A stretch of 64,000 bases of DNA. Origin: Acinetobacter sp. ASP199 (GTDB lineage Bacteria > Pseudomonadota > Gammaproteobacteria > Pseudomonadales > Moraxellaceae). The translations under genes and the position numbers were made by a program. This document shows positions 55,315-64,000 of the stretch, one piece after another. Positions within the stretch are counted from its first letter, which is position 1. Every line of letters begins with the position of its first letter. The notes under the pieces are model-generated. The model was not told where the DNA came from. It saw only the letters and a program-made list of their open reading frames with translations, and made no database searches. Where the stretch lies: positions 2,170,001 through 2,234,000 of the forward strand of contig NZ_CP062182.1 in assembly GCF_022700675.1 (NCBI RefSeq), given 5' to 3'.

Positions 55315-57201
55315 ATGAGCGATATGACTTCCCCTACTTCGCAAGTAGCGGCTCTGATTAGCCGAGGCAAAGAACAAGGTTATTTAACCTTCGCTGAGGT
55401 TAACGATCATCTCCCGGACTCAATCACAGAAAGTGAACAGATTGAAGATATCATTCAAATGCTGAATGACGTCGGCATTCCGGTACATGATCGCGCGCCT
55501 GAATCTGATGATGCGATGTTCGAGGATACTGCAGAAGCTGCCGATGAAGTTGCAGAAGAAGAAGCTGCAGCAGTACTTGCATCTGTAGAAAATGAGCCAG
55601 GTCGTACAACTGACCCTGTACGCATGTATATGCGTGAAATGGGTACCGTTGAACTTTTAACGCGTGAAGGCGAAATTAGCATTGCCAAACGTATTGAAGA
55701 AGGTATTCGTGACGTTCTTCACTCAATTGCTTACTGGCCAAATGCCGTAGAAGTTGTACTCCAAGAATACAAAGATTATGAAGCTGGCGAACGCCGCCTG
55801 GCTGACCTTCTTTCAGGTTATTTAGATCCTGAAACTGATGATGACATTCCAGAAGTACTGGAAGAAGTCGCTGAGATCGAAGAAGACAAAGAAGCAACTA
55901 CCAAGTCAGCCAAAGATGTAAAACTGGATGATGAGGAAGAGGATGAAGAGTCTGACAGTGATGATGACTCTGAAGGTGACTCAGGTCCAGATCCAGAAAT
56001 TGCCAAAGTACGTTTTGCTGAACTGTCAGATGCCTGGATCAACACCAAAGCAGTAATTGAAAAGCATGGCCGCAATAGCAAAGAAGCAGAAGAAGCGCTG
56101 CAAGCTTTAGCAACTGTGTTCATGATGTTCAAGTTCACACCGCGTCTGTTCGATATCATTTCTGAAATGATTCGTGGTACACACGACCAGATCCGTGGTG
56201 CAGAACGTGAAATAATGCGTTATGCAGTTCGTCGTGGCCGTATGGACCGTACCCAGTTCCGTACTTCTTTCCCGGGTCAGGAATCTAATCCAGCCTGGTT
56301 AGATGAGCAAATTGCGAAAGCGCCTGCTGATCAAAAAGGCTATCTGGAAAAAGTACGTCCTGACGTATTGGCATTCCAGCAAAAGATTGCCGACATTGAA
56401 AAAGATCTTGATCTTAAAGTTCGTGATATCAAGGATATCGCCAAACGTATGGCTGTGGGTGAAGCGAAAGCACGCCGTGCCAAGAAAGAAATGGTTGAAG
56501 CGAACTTACGTCTGGTAATTTCGATTGCGAAAAAATATACCAACCGTGGCTTGCAGTTCCTGGATCTGATTCAGGAAGGTAACATCGGTCTGATGAAAGC
56601 GGTTGATAAGTTTGAATACCGTCGTGGTTACAAGTTCTCGACTTATGCCACCTGGTGGATTCGTCAGGCGATTACCCGTTCAATCGCGGATCAGGCACGT
56701 ACCATCCGTATTCCAGTACACATGATCGAAACCATTAACAAGATCAACCGTGTATCTCGTCAATTGCTTCAGGAAATGGGTCGTGAACCGACTCCGGAAG
56801 AACTGGGCGAACGTCTGGAAATGGACGAAGTCAAGGTTCGTAAAGTACTGAAAATCGCCAAAGAACCGATTTCGATGGAAACACCGATCGGTGATGATGA
56901 AGATTCGCATTTGGGTGACTTCATTGAAGACAGCAACATCACTTCTCCGGTGGATGCTGCAACTTCAGAAGGCCTGAAAGAAGCGACTCGTGAAGTATTA
57001 GAGAATCTGACTGAACGTGAAGCGAAAGTCCTGAAAATGCGTTTCGGTATCGATATGCCAACGGATCATACCTTGGAAGAAGTAGGTAAGCAGTTCGACG
57101 TAACTCGTGAGCGTATCCGTCAGATTGAAGCGAAAGCCTTACGTAAGCTACGTCACCCTTCCCGCTCTGAACACCTGCGTTCATTCCTGGAAAATGACTA
57201 A
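55315..57201 (+). CDS. rpoD: RNA polymerase sigma factor RpoD (sigma-70)
   Basis: The housekeeping sigma factor, 628 aa. Region 1.1 is at about 8-80, region 1.2 at about 98-130 ([21 protein letters not shown]), and the nonconserved region is interrupted by a strongly acidic, Asp/Glu/Ser-rich block at about 172-226. The remaining conserved regions are present: [17 protein letters not shown] in 2.3-2.4, [26 protein letters not shown] in region 3, and [22 protein letters not shown] and [20 protein letters not shown] in 4.2. Its own promoters, including a perfect sigma-32 site, precede it. dnaG is not adjacent. Confidence 0.98.
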   Translation: MSDMTSPTSQVAALISRGKEQGYLTFAEVNDHLPDSITESEQIEDIIQMLNDVGIPVHDRAPESDDAMFEDTAEAADEVAEEEAAAVLASVENEPGRTTDPVRMYMREMGTVELLTREGEISIAKRIEEGIRDVLHSIAYWPNAVEVVLQEYKDYEAGERRLADLLSGYLDPETDDDIPEVLEEVAEIEEDKEATTKSAKDVKLDDEEEDEESDSDDDSEGDSGPDPEIAKVRFAELSDAWINTKAVIEKHGRNSKEAEEALQALATVFMMFKFTPRLFDIISEMIRGTHDQIRGAEREIMRYAVRRGRMDRTQFRTSFPGQESNPAWLDEQIAKAPADQKGYLEKVRPDVLAFQQKIADIEKDLDLKVRDIKDIAKRMAVGEAKARRAKKEMVEANLRLVISIAKKYTNRGLQFLDLIQEGNIGLMKAVDKFEYRRGYKFSTYATWWIRQAITRSIADQARTIRIPVHMIETINKINRVSRQLLQEMGREPTPEELGERLEMDEVKVRKVLKIAKEPISMETPIGDDEDSHLGDFIEDSNITSPVDAATSEGLKEATREVLENLTEREAKVLKMRFGIDMPTDHTLEEVGKQFDVTRERIRQIEAKALRKLRHPSRSEHLRSFLEND

Positions 57202-57216
57202 GATTTGATACAATTG

Positions 57217-57254
57217 ATGGAGACTTGAAATTCACTCGACAGTCTCCATTTATG
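57217..57254 (+). terminator. terminator after rpoD
   Basis: ATGGAGACT pairs with AGTCTCCAT around a 15-nt loop. The T tract is short, so it may be weak. Confidence 0.55.
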
Positions 57255-57270
57255 TATCCAGACAGACCCA

Positions 57271-57298
57271 AACGCCTGCACTCATGCAGGCGTTTCGA
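57271..57298 (+). terminator. second hairpin after rpoD
   Basis: AACGCCTGCA, loop CTCA, TGCAGGCGTT, then a short T run, just before the next gene. It may be a second terminator or a 5' hairpin of the DUF493 mRNA. Confidence 0.5.
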
Positions 57299-57311
57299 AT
57301 AGGGGGACTAC

Positions 57312-57599
57312 ATGTTAGACCGTACACCATCTCGCGAACTACAAGAACATCTTTGGGTTTTCCCTATGGACTACCCGATCAAGCTCATTGGCCTTGCTGG
57401 TGAAGAGCTGCTGAATGCTGTAGTTGAGATTTTTAGCAAACACTTTCCTGACTTTGAAGGTGACAGTGTAACGATTACACCATCTCGTACAGGTAAATAT
57501 CATTCGATTACTGCGCAGCTCCGTTTCCTTGAGCTTGAACAGGTGCATGCTGTTTATGCTGATCTGGCTGCTTGCCCATTGATCAAAACTGCGCTTTAA
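57312..57599 (+). CDS. DUF493 (YbeD-like) protein
   Basis: A 95-aa protein of the DUF493/YbeD family. It shows FPMDYPIKLIGLAGEELLNAVVEIFSKHFPDFEGDSVTITPSRTGKYHSITAQL, the ferredoxin-like alpha-beta pattern of the family. It lies just before lipB, which is a common conserved pair, although its link to lipoylation is not established. AGGGGG is upstream. Confidence 0.92.
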   Translation: MLDRTPSRELQEHLWVFPMDYPIKLIGLAGEELLNAVVEIFSKHFPDFEGDSVTITPSRTGKYHSITAQLRFLELEQVHAVYADLAACPLIKTAL

Positions 57600-57621
57600 G
57601 ACAGCTCAGGCCGCAATAAGA

Positions 57622-57648
57622 AACACGCTTTAGGGCGTGTTTTTTTTA
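57622..57648 (+). terminator. terminator between the DUF493 gene and lipB
   Basis: ACACGC, loop TTTAGG, GCGTGT, then a T tract of seven. Confidence 0.8.
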
Positions 57649-57755
57649 TAACTGTGAATTGGTAATTGAGAATTACTGTGAATCACTCCCCCATCCCGGT
57701 CTGAAATCATTATAATTATTGGCAGTATTTTTCAATCTTTCCAAGGACGCACACT

Positions 57756-58415
57756 GTGACTGATGCGGTTCAAAAACCCTGCCTGATTATTCGTCAATAT
57801 AATGACCTGACTCCCTATGAAGACCGCTTTCTGGAAATGAAAGCCCTGACTGAAAACCGTGATGAAAACACCCCGGATGAGTTGTGGATTTTGCAGCACC
57901 ATGATGTCCTGACTCAGGGCCAGGCCGGCAAGCCGGAACATATTCTGATGTCATCCAATATCCCGGTCATTCAGACCGATCGCGGTGGTCAAGTGACCTG
58001 GCATGGTCCGGGCCAGTTGGTGGCGTATTTTATGTTTGACCTGAACCGTCTTGGCTGGAATGTCCGTACACTGGTGTCTTATGCCGAAAACCTGATGATT
58101 GAACTACTCAAGAAGCATGCTATTGAAGCCTATGCCAAACCGGATGCACCAGGTGTATATGTCAATGAACGCAAGATCGGTTCTCTCGGCTTCAAGATTC
58201 GCAAAGGTCGCAGCTATCATGGGCTTGCCTTGAATATTGACTGTGACCTGACAGGTTTCCACACCATCAATCCATGTGGCTATGCAGGACTGGAAATGGT
58301 CCGCATTAACGACTTGGTCAGCAACCCGCCAAAATTTGCTGACTTGTGTGTCGAAATTATTGAAACTTTAACCCACAGCGGTTACTTTAAGGACGTTAGC
58401 GTCGAGCAAAGATAA
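57756..58415 (+). CDS. lipB: octanoyltransferase LipB
   Basis: LipB moves octanoyl from octanoyl-ACP to lipoyl domains, the first step of lipoate assembly. It is 219 aa with a GTG start. Motifs are the [22 protein letters not shown] block, K147 in [20 protein letters not shown], and the catalytic Cys174 in [11 protein letters not shown]. No lipA is next to it. The DUF493 gene upstream is separated by a terminator. Confidence 0.97.
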   Translation: MTDAVQKPCLIIRQYNDLTPYEDRFLEMKALTENRDENTPDELWILQHHDVLTQGQAGKPEHILMSSNIPVIQTDRGGQVTWHGPGQLVAYFMFDLNRLGWNVRTLVSYAENLMIELLKKHAIEAYAKPDAPGVYVNERKIGSLGFKIRKGRSYHGLALNIDCDLTGFHTINPCGYAGLEMVRINDLVSNPPKFADLCVEIIETLTHSGYFKDVSVEQR

Positions 58416-58490
58416 AGCCTTTGCATTTCAATAATAAATAAATTAGAGTAATTACTCTAAACCAATAATATTTCAGGTAGGGATCATCAC

Positions 58491-59024
58491 GTGATTGCAA
58501 CTAAATCCGTTAAACCTGCTTTGCAACAAGCCTATGTCAAACTCATGATGGATGTGATTGGCAGAGGCTTGGTCATGGCAAGCCAGGTCGATGAGGAAAT
58601 CAAAAAGGAAGTTGCCCAGTTTCCGGCGAATTTCAGTCTTTCCATGAAAGTATTCCCCCACGGCCCGGCATTTATTGCCCGGGTTACTGAAGATAAGCAA
58701 CTAGAACTCGTAAAGTCCATGGACACTGCGCCTGACCTTACGATTACCTTTAAGCATCTGCATCATGCCTTTTTGGTATTTTCTTTCCAGGAAAGTACCT
58801 CGCAGGCCTTTGCCCATGACCGCATGATTGCCGATGGTGATATTTCTTATGCCATCCGTCTGGTACGTTGCCTGAATAAAATGGAATCCTTGATTTTGCC
58901 GAAACTGGTCGCGCAACTGGCAGTAAAAGAATATCCAAGCAATCTCAGCCTGAAAGAAAAATTAACTGAAGCAAGCAGCATCTATTTAAAAATTGCTCAA
59001 TCTTATTTGAAACGGAGTGCCTAA
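58491..59024 (+). CDS. SCP2 sterol-binding-domain protein
   Basis: A 177-aa protein with an SCP2-like domain. FSLSMKVFPHGPAFIARVTEDKQLELVKSMDTAPDLTITFKHLHHAFLVFSFQES resembles the hydrophobic ligand pocket of SCP2, and a helical C-terminal part follows. It starts with GTG. It ends one base before the ATG of the iron alcohol dehydrogenase gene (stop 59022-59024, ATG 59026), so translation is likely coupled. A role in lipid or alcohol metabolism is suggested only by that pairing. Confidence 0.8.
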   Translation: MIATKSVKPALQQAYVKLMMDVIGRGLVMASQVDEEIKKEVAQFPANFSLSMKVFPHGPAFIARVTEDKQLELVKSMDTAPDLTITFKHLHHAFLVFSFQESTSQAFAHDRMIADGDISYAIRLVRCLNKMESLILPKLVAQLAVKEYPSNLSLKEKLTEASSIYLKIAQSYLKRSA

Positions 59025-59025
59025 C

Positions 59026-60210
59026 ATGACCAAGCCTTATTATGAATTTTTCTGTCCAGTCAAGGTCATTGCCGGTCATGCTGCTCTCGAACATATTCCG
59101 TTTGAACTCTCGACTTTAGGTGCTAAACGTCCACTTATCATTACCGATAAAGGTGTACGTGCCAATAACCTGCTTGCACCGATTGAAGCTGCTTTTGAAT
59201 CGACGGATGCAGAGATTGCAGCGATTTTTGATGATGTCCCACCCGATTCGAGCTTAGGTACAGTACGTCGTGCTGCACAGCTATATCGTGACAATAACTG
59301 CGATGCGATTATTGCCATCGGTGGCGGTTCAGTCATCGACACCTCGAAAGCGACCAATATTCTGGTATCTGAAGGTGGCGATGACTTACTCAAATATTCT
59401 GGTGCGCATAACCTGCCAAAGCCGTTAAAACCATTTTTCGTGATTCCGACGACTTCAGGTACAGGCTCTGAAGTGACTATGGTTGCCGTGGTGTCAGATA
59501 CTGAAAAGAACCTGAAAATGCCGTTCGCGTCTTATTACCTGATGCCGCATGCTGCGATTCTTGATCCACGTATGACCCAAACCCTGCCACCACATTTAAC
59601 CGCAATGACAGCAATGGACGCAATGACGCATGCGGTTGAAGCCTATACCTGTATGGCAGCCAATCCAATTTCTGACGCCTACGCCACAGCAGCAGTGAAG
59701 AAAGTCAGCGATAACCTGTTTAAGGTGCTGGATAATCCGTCTGATGCTCAAGGTCGTCTGGAACTGGCGCAAGCTTCTACCATGGCTGGGATCGCTTTCT
59801 CGAACTCAATGGTTGGACTTGTACATTCCCTTGGTCATGCGCTCGGTGCGGTGGCTCATTTGCCGCATGGTCTTTGTATGAACCTGTTCCTGCCTTATGT
59901 GCTGGAATACAACAAGGACGTCAATGGTGGCAAGATTGCAGAGCTACTTCTACCACTGGCTGGTCCAGATATCTATGCCCAAACCCCTGGTCATCTGCGT
60001 GCCAATAAAGCGATTGCGACCATTCAAGCGATGCGTGACCGTATTTATACTCTGACTAAATTACCACGCACATTAAGTGAAACAGGTAAGGTTTCTGAGG
60101 CACAACTAGATGAAGTTGCCGAGAAAGCATTAAATGATGGTTCCATCATTTATAACCCGAGAGAAGCCACACTAGAAGATTTGAAAACCATCTTAAAAAA
60201 AGCTTGGTAA
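59026..60210 (+). CDS. iron-containing alcohol dehydrogenase
   Basis: A 394-aa group III (iron-dependent) alcohol dehydrogenase. Features are the NAD-binding segment DAIIAIGGGSVIDTSKATNIL, PFFVIPTTSGTGSEVT, then iron ligands in DAMTHAVEAYT, VHSLGHALGAVAHLPHG. It is read from the ATG at 59026; a GTG at 59017 is inside the preceding gene. Substrate is unknown, but medium- or long-chain alcohols and 1,3-diols are possible by family. Translationally coupled to the SCP2 gene. Confidence 0.93.
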   Translation: MTKPYYEFFCPVKVIAGHAALEHIPFELSTLGAKRPLIITDKGVRANNLLAPIEAAFESTDAEIAAIFDDVPPDSSLGTVRRAAQLYRDNNCDAIIAIGGGSVIDTSKATNILVSEGGDDLLKYSGAHNLPKPLKPFFVIPTTSGTGSEVTMVAVVSDTEKNLKMPFASYYLMPHAAILDPRMTQTLPPHLTAMTAMDAMTHAVEAYTCMAANPISDAYATAAVKKVSDNLFKVLDNPSDAQGRLELAQASTMAGIAFSNSMVGLVHSLGHALGAVAHLPHGLCMNLFLPYVLEYNKDVNGGKIAELLLPLAGPDIYAQTPGHLRANKAIATIQAMRDRIYTLTKLPRTLSETGKVSEAQLDEVAEKALNDGSIIYNPREATLEDLKTILKKAW

Positions 60211-60245
60211 TTCCTGAAAAATAAGCGAATATAGCGAAAATTTAG

Positions 60246-60278
60246 AGCCTGATGTTTTTTTAAGCATCGGGCTTTTAT
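60246..60278 (+). terminator. terminator after the alcohol dehydrogenase gene
   Basis: GCCTGATG pairs with CATCGGGC (one G-T pair) across TTTTTTTAAG, followed by TTTT. Confidence 0.75.
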
Positions 60279-60281
60279 CTT

Positions 60282-60333
60282 GCATGAAATGTGCCAAAAT
60301 TATCATTCATGATAATTTTGGCACATTTCATGC
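60282..60333. repeat. perfect 25-bp inverted repeat
   Basis: The left arm (60282-60306) begins GCATGAAATGTGCC and ends AATTATCAT. The right arm (60309-60333) is its exact reverse complement, with only TC between. No T tract follows the hairpin, so it is not an ordinary terminator. It sits 150 bp before the PuuP-like permease gene. It could be an operator, a recombination or processing site, or a cruciform. Confidence 0.85.
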
Positions 60334-60482
60334 TGTAATTATCTCAAAAAAATTGCTAGCAAAAATGTTCATTCTAGAGTAGATTGGCGCGCTTTTGCTT
60401 AATTTGTAGGGGGGATCGTTCGTCTCAAACGATCCTTATAAATATGACTGATCCTTGATCAACGATTAAGAGGATAACGCCG

Positions 60483-61877
60483 TTGACAAATTTCTCTGGG
60501 ACTCAATCGGCAGCTAAACTGCAAAAAACGCTGGGACTCTGGCACATCATTATTATCGGTTTAGCTTATATTCAACCCATGACCTTGTTTGATACTTTTG
60601 GTCTGGTATCTGAAGAAAGTAACTTCCACGTTCCTACCTCTTACATTTTTGCATTGATTGCAATTTTGTTAACCTCTTTGAGCTATGGTCATATGATTCG
60701 TCGCTACCCTTCTTCGGGTTCGGCTTATACCTATGCACAAAAATCAATTCACCCGAACGTGGGTTTCATGGTGGGATGGTCATCTTGGCTCGATTATTTA
60801 TTGTCGCCAATGGTCAACATCATTCTTGCAGTCATTTACTTAGAAGCTCTGTTCCCTGATGTGAATCACTGGGTTTGGGTGATTGTGCTTACTGCATTTA
60901 TGACCGGAATCAACTTACGTGGTGCGCGTTTTGTTGCTAACTTCAACAGTATGATCGTATTCGTGCAGTTGCTTGTGATTGCAGTATTTACCTGGATGGT
61001 CTATACCAAGTTACAAGCTGGCTTTAATGCCGATGGCCCGATCACAGCTGAGCAACGCTATCAGCTCTGGAGTTTAGAGCCATTCTGGAATGAGTTAACA
61101 TCGGTGGGTGCATTAATTACAGGTGCAACCTTACTGTGCTTCTCATTCACCGGTTTTGACTCACTAAGCTCACTTGCAGAAGAAACCAAGGATACTGAGA
61201 AAACTTTACCTAAAGCGATTTTCTTGACCGCTTTAATTGCAGGTATCATTTTCATTATCAGTACCTACTTCATGCAGATTTACTTCCCGAACAATCCAGG
61301 TTCATATTTCGAGAATATTGCTGAAACTCAGCCTGAAATTTTGATGCTGGTGGGTGGTTCATTATTCCAAGCCTATGTACTCGGTTTTGCAATCATTACC
61401 GTAATGGCATCAGGGATCTCTGCACATGCCGGTGTATCGCGTTTGATGTACGTGATGGGTCGTGATGGCGTAATCAACAAGAAAATCTTTGGTCATATCA
61501 GTCCGAGAAACTACACACCTTCTTATAATATTATGATTGTCGGTGCTGTAGCTTTAACTGCTGGTTTCATGGACCTAGACTTTGTTATTTCATTGATCAG
61601 TTTTGGTGCCTTGACTGCATTCAGTTTTGTAAACCTTTCAGTAATTTCACGTTATGCATTACGTGATGGCCGTACCAAGTCAGCCAAAGAGATTCTGAAC
61701 TTTGTGGTGGTGCCACTTGCAGGTTTCATTGCGGTATTTGCTTTATGGCTCGAAGTAGATCAAACTTCGCTTAAATACGGTCTGATTTGGGCATTTGGCG
61801 GTATCTTGTACTTAGGTTATAAAACCAAAGGCTTCAAGCACCCTGCTCCTCAGCACGATGAATTTGACGGTCAATAA
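60483..61877 (+). CDS. APC-family amine/amino-acid permease, PuuP-like
   Basis: A 464-aa permease of the APC superfamily, closest by motif to the putrescine importer PuuP. The N-terminus LGLWHIIIIGLAYIQPMTLFDTFGLVS, FMVGWSSWLDYLLSPMVN, GATLLCFSFTGFDSLSSLAEETKD and SGISAHAGVSRLMYVMGRDG give 12 membrane segments. It uses a TTG start, with AAGAGGA about 8 nt ahead. The substrate (putrescine or another amine or amino acid) is inferred. A perfect 25-bp palindrome lies upstream. A terminator follows. Confidence 0.9.
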   Translation: MTNFSGTQSAAKLQKTLGLWHIIIIGLAYIQPMTLFDTFGLVSEESNFHVPTSYIFALIAILLTSLSYGHMIRRYPSSGSAYTYAQKSIHPNVGFMVGWSSWLDYLLSPMVNIILAVIYLEALFPDVNHWVWVIVLTAFMTGINLRGARFVANFNSMIVFVQLLVIAVFTWMVYTKLQAGFNADGPITAEQRYQLWSLEPFWNELTSVGALITGATLLCFSFTGFDSLSSLAEETKDTEKTLPKAIFLTALIAGIIFIISTYFMQIYFPNNPGSYFENIAETQPEILMLVGGSLFQAYVLGFAIITVMASGISAHAGVSRLMYVMGRDGVINKKIFGHISPRNYTPSYNIMIVGAVALTAGFMDLDFVISLISFGALTAFSFVNLSVISRYALRDGRTKSAKEILNFVVVPLAGFIAVFALWLEVDQTSLKYGLIWAFGGILYLGYKTKGFKHPAPQHDEFDGQ

Positions 61878-61895
61878 TATCGATCTAATTCAAAT

Positions 61896-61923
61896 AAAAA
61901 AGGCGCTTAGTGCGCCTTTTTTA
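61896..61923. terminator. bidirectional terminator after the APC permease gene
   Basis: AAAAAGGCGC, loop TTAGT, GCGCCTTTTTT. Confidence 0.88.
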
Positions 61924-61958
61924 TTTCTGATTAATTTATTTCTTAGTTCAGTTCAACA

Positions 61959-62390
61959 TCATTTTAGACGACAGTTAAAGCCCATGCGGGTATCGACAAT
62001 ATTGTCTTTATAACCCAGCCGCTCGATAAAGAGATTACGATTTTTTAAAACATCCTGACTTTCAGGACTCAAGCGTGCCTTGTTCTGTACAGCCAGACCA
62101 TAAGTTTCATTGACCACCCCCTGGAAGATATTACACACTTCCTGACGCTTGGGTTGATTCAGGATCCGTCCGCGCCAACTCCATTCAAAATCATCTTTGG
62201 TGAGGGTTTTACCCCAGGCTTCAATACGGTCATTCAGTTGCTGCTGCATCTTTGCCATACCCTGCCTGATTTCCTCCTGACTGAGTGGTTTTAGTTCTTC
62301 TACTGGCTGTTGTGGTTCTTCCTGTGCCTGAACGGATATATTGAGCAGCAGTAAAGCTGCACAACTTGCTGTGGTCCACCCCTTGTTCAA
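61959..62390 (-). CDS. exported hypothetical protein
   Basis: A 143-aa protein with a signal peptide (TTASCAALLLLNISVQAQ, likely cleaved at AQA/QE), then a Glu/Pro/Gln-rich stretch (EEPQQPVEELKPLSQEEIRQGM) and a helical mature domain with two Cys (VCNIFQGVV, FNCRLK) that may form a disulfide. No family is recognised. It stands alone between a terminator and trmL. Confidence 0.75.
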   Translation of the reverse strand: MNKGWTTASCAALLLLNISVQAQEEPQQPVEELKPLSQEEIRQGMAKMQQQLNDRIEAWGKTLTKDDFEWSWRGRILNQPKRQEVCNIFQGVVNETYGLAVQNKARLSPESQDVLKNRNLFIERLGYKDNIVDTRMGFNCRLK

Positions 62391-62478
62391 GTTCTTTTCC
62401 TTATTCTATGTTCTCAATTATTTATACCGAAGATCAGCCCAATGACCAACCCATGCACAAGCCATATTACATAAATCA

Positions 62479-62505
62479 AAAAAAGCCGCCAATTGGCAGC
62501 TTTCC
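62479..62505 (-). terminator. terminator after trmL
   Basis: On the minus strand AAAGCTGCC, loop AATT, GGCGGCTTT, then a T tract. Confidence 0.8.
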
Positions 62506-62523
62506 TTAAAAAATAAATACGAA

Positions 62524-63000
62524 TTAAAGCGTTTTAAATTCCTGCTGACGCCAAGCTTCGTACACAATCACTGCTGTCGCATTGGACAGGTTCAGACTAC
62601 GTGAATTCTCAGCCATCGGCAAACGGATCCAGTGTTCTTTCGGGAACATCATACGCACATTTTCTGGCAGACCACGTGTTTCTGGTCCCATCAGTAAGGC
62701 TACAGGACGATTTAAGTCCGAGGTATGTGGCGTTTCAGAACCTTTAGTCGTCAATGGATAGACTGCATCTGTGCCAATGCCTTTAGAAGCCAAATCTGTC
62801 AGACACTCTTCAATATTTTCCCAGATTTGCATATGGGCATATTCATGATAATCTAGACCTGCACGTTTTAGCTTCTTGTCATCCAGTTCAAAACCCAGAG
62901 GCTTGACCAAATGCAACTGTGCTCCCGTATTTGCACATAGGCGAATAATATTACCTGTATTGGCAGGAATTTCAGGCTCATATAAAACAACATGGATCAC
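62524..63000 (-). CDS. trmL: tRNA (cytidine(34)-2'-O)-methyltransferase TrmL
   Basis: TrmL (YibK) methylates the wobble ribose of tRNA-Leu(CAA/UAA) in E. coli. It is 158 aa, a single-domain SPOUT enzyme. Motifs are EPEIPANTGNIIRLCANTGAQLHLVKPLGF, LLMGPETRGLPENV and MAENSRSLNLSNATAVIVYEAWRQ, which forms the trefoil-knot SAM site. It is 34 bp downstream of cysG on the same strand. Confidence 0.96.
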   Translation of the reverse strand: MIHVVLYEPEIPANTGNIIRLCANTGAQLHLVKPLGFELDDKKLKRAGLDYHEYAHMQIWENIEECLTDLASKGIGTDAVYPLTTKGSETPHTSDLNRPVALLMGPETRGLPENVRMMFPKEHWIRLPMAENSRSLNLSNATAVIVYEAWRQQEFKTL

Positions 63001-63034
63001 AGCTTTTCTCTACTTTGGGGAGTCAAGTGGTCGT

Positions 63035-64000
63035 TTACGACCACTTAAGTTTTTCACGTAAACGCACCACTTCACCAATAATGGTCAAGGTTGGTGCCTG
63101 AATATGGTGCTCAGATACTTTAGATGCAATATCCTGGAGCGAACCGACTACCACTTTTTGCTCAGGTGTAGTGCCTTTAGATACCAAAGCCACCGGCATA
63201 TCTGGACGTTGACCGTGAGCAATCAGTTGCGCACAGATCTTTTCCAGTCCAACTAAGCCCATATACAGCACTAAAGTCTGGTTTTCATAGACCAGTTCAC
63301 TCCAAGGCAGCTCAGGTGAGCCTTCTTTTAAATGACCTGTCAGGAAACGCACACTTTGCGCATAATCACGATGCGTCAGTGGAATACCGGCATAGGCTGA
63401 ACAGCCAGAAGCTGCGGTAATACCGGGAACAACCTGGAAAGCCACACCCGCAGCGAACAGTTCTTCAATCTCTTCACCACCACGCCCGAAAATAAACGGA
63501 TCACCACCTTTCAGACGACAGACCCGCTTACCTTCACTCGCGTATTTCACCAGCAAAGCATTGATCCCTTCTTGTGGTACAGCATGGTTAGATCGCGCCT
63601 TACCGACGTAGATCTTCTCCGCATCACGACGACAAAGTTCCATGATTGGTGCAGAGACCAGACGGTCATAAATCACCACATCTGCCTGTTGCATCAGGCG
63701 TAAGGCTTTTATTGTTAATAGCTCTGGATCACCCGGACCTGCGCCAACGAGATAAACCTCACCTTTCGGCTTTTGCCATTCATTTAAAGCTTGCTCGATC
63801 AGGCGATCTGCTTCTGCGATATTGTCGTTAAACACCTGTTCTTTCAGCGGGCTGGCATATAAGTCTTCCCAGAAAATACGGCGTTCATCCGGATTAGCAA
63901 TTTTGGCTTTAACAGCACTACGCCATTTACCAGAAAATTTAGCCAGTTTGCCCATACCATGCGGAATAGTGGTTTCTAGCTGGGTACGAATCTGACGGGA
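63035..64000 (-). CDS. cysG: sirohaem synthase CysG, 3' part only
   Basis: C-terminal part of CysG, cut by the right window edge. An open frame continues upstream to 64000 without a stop ([26 protein letters not shown]), matching the end of the N-terminal oxidase/ferrochelatase domain. The SUMT methyltransferase domain then follows: [95 protein letters not shown]. The true start lies outside the window. The enzyme makes sirohaem from uroporphyrinogen III for sulfite and nitrite reductases. Confidence 0.93.
   Translation of the reverse strand, partial: SRQIRTQLETTIPHGMGKLAKFSGKWRSAVKAKIANPDERRIFWEDLYASPLKEQVFNDNIAEADRLIEQALNEWQKPKGEVYLVGAGPGDPELLTIKALRLMQQADVVIYDRLVSAPIMELCRRDAEKIYVGKARSNHAVPQEGINALLVKYASEGKRVCRLKGGDPFIFGRGGEEIEELFAAGVAFQVVPGITAASGCSAYAGIPLTHRDYAQSVRFLTGHLKEGSPELPWSELVYENQTLVLYMGLVGLEKICAQLIAHGQRPDMPVALVSKGTTPEQKVVVGSLQDIASKVSEHHIQAPTLTIIGEVVRLREKLKWS

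Overview
This window is chromosomal DNA from a gammaproteobacterium of the Moraxellaceae, almost certainly an Acinetobacter. The long-form isocitrate lyase, carAB-greA order, FMN riboswitch-ribB, PA3496-like and DUF4112 proteins, four near-identical tRNA-Gln genes before prs, and moderate-to-low GC all fit. I cannot name the species from sequence alone. No insertion sequence, prophage, CRISPR array or rRNA operon is visible. Most of the window is core housekeeping DNA, with a few accessory or lineage-specific genes between core blocks.

Layout. 1-14 kb: a possible DnaA-box cluster, a lytic transglycosylase, htpX with a heat-shock-type promoter, a DUF4112 protein, MgtE, an RND efflux permease with no adjacent partner, dgkA, aceA, a LysR regulator and a CorC-like protein. 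14-16 kb: two diverged paralogous membrane proteins on either side of tRNA-Leu. 16-22 kb: a leftward rlmE-ftsH-GNAT-folP cluster with yhbY divergent. 22-28 kb: carA-carB-greA behind a leader that can fold into a terminator-like hairpin. 28-31 kb: a TetR/RidA divergent pair with two clear operators, a CatB-like acetyltransferase, an AT-rich HEPN/AbiJ-like gene, tRNA-Met and rnpB. 31-36 kb: coaD-ferredoxin, smpB, rluD-pgeF-flavodoxin and bamD.

36-45 kb: dnaG, hemA, a TPR protein, lolB, ispE, four tRNA-Gln, prs, rplY and pth, which together serve replication, haem, lipoprotein transport, isoprenoid, PRPP and translation functions. 45-54 kb: panD, a DUF2157/DUF4401-GDYXXLXY pair, an FMN riboswitch controlling ribB, a LysE exporter, a DUF1289 protein, trhO, a DedA protein and two tandem small membrane paralogues. 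54-64 kb: a UPF0149 protein, an acidic PA3496-like protein, rpoD with stacked vegetative and sigma-32-type promoters, DUF493-lipB, an SCP2 protein coupled to an iron alcohol dehydrogenase, a perfect 25-bp inverted repeat before a PuuP-like permease, trmL and the 3' part of cysG, which runs off the right edge.

The best leads for something undescribed are the AT-rich HEPN/AbiJ-like gene at 29829-30701, the 52-bp perfect palindrome at 60282-60333, the carA leader hairpin, the paralogue pair around tRNA-Leu, and the DnaA-box cluster at the left edge. I do not see a multi-gene novel system. All GC statements are by eye.
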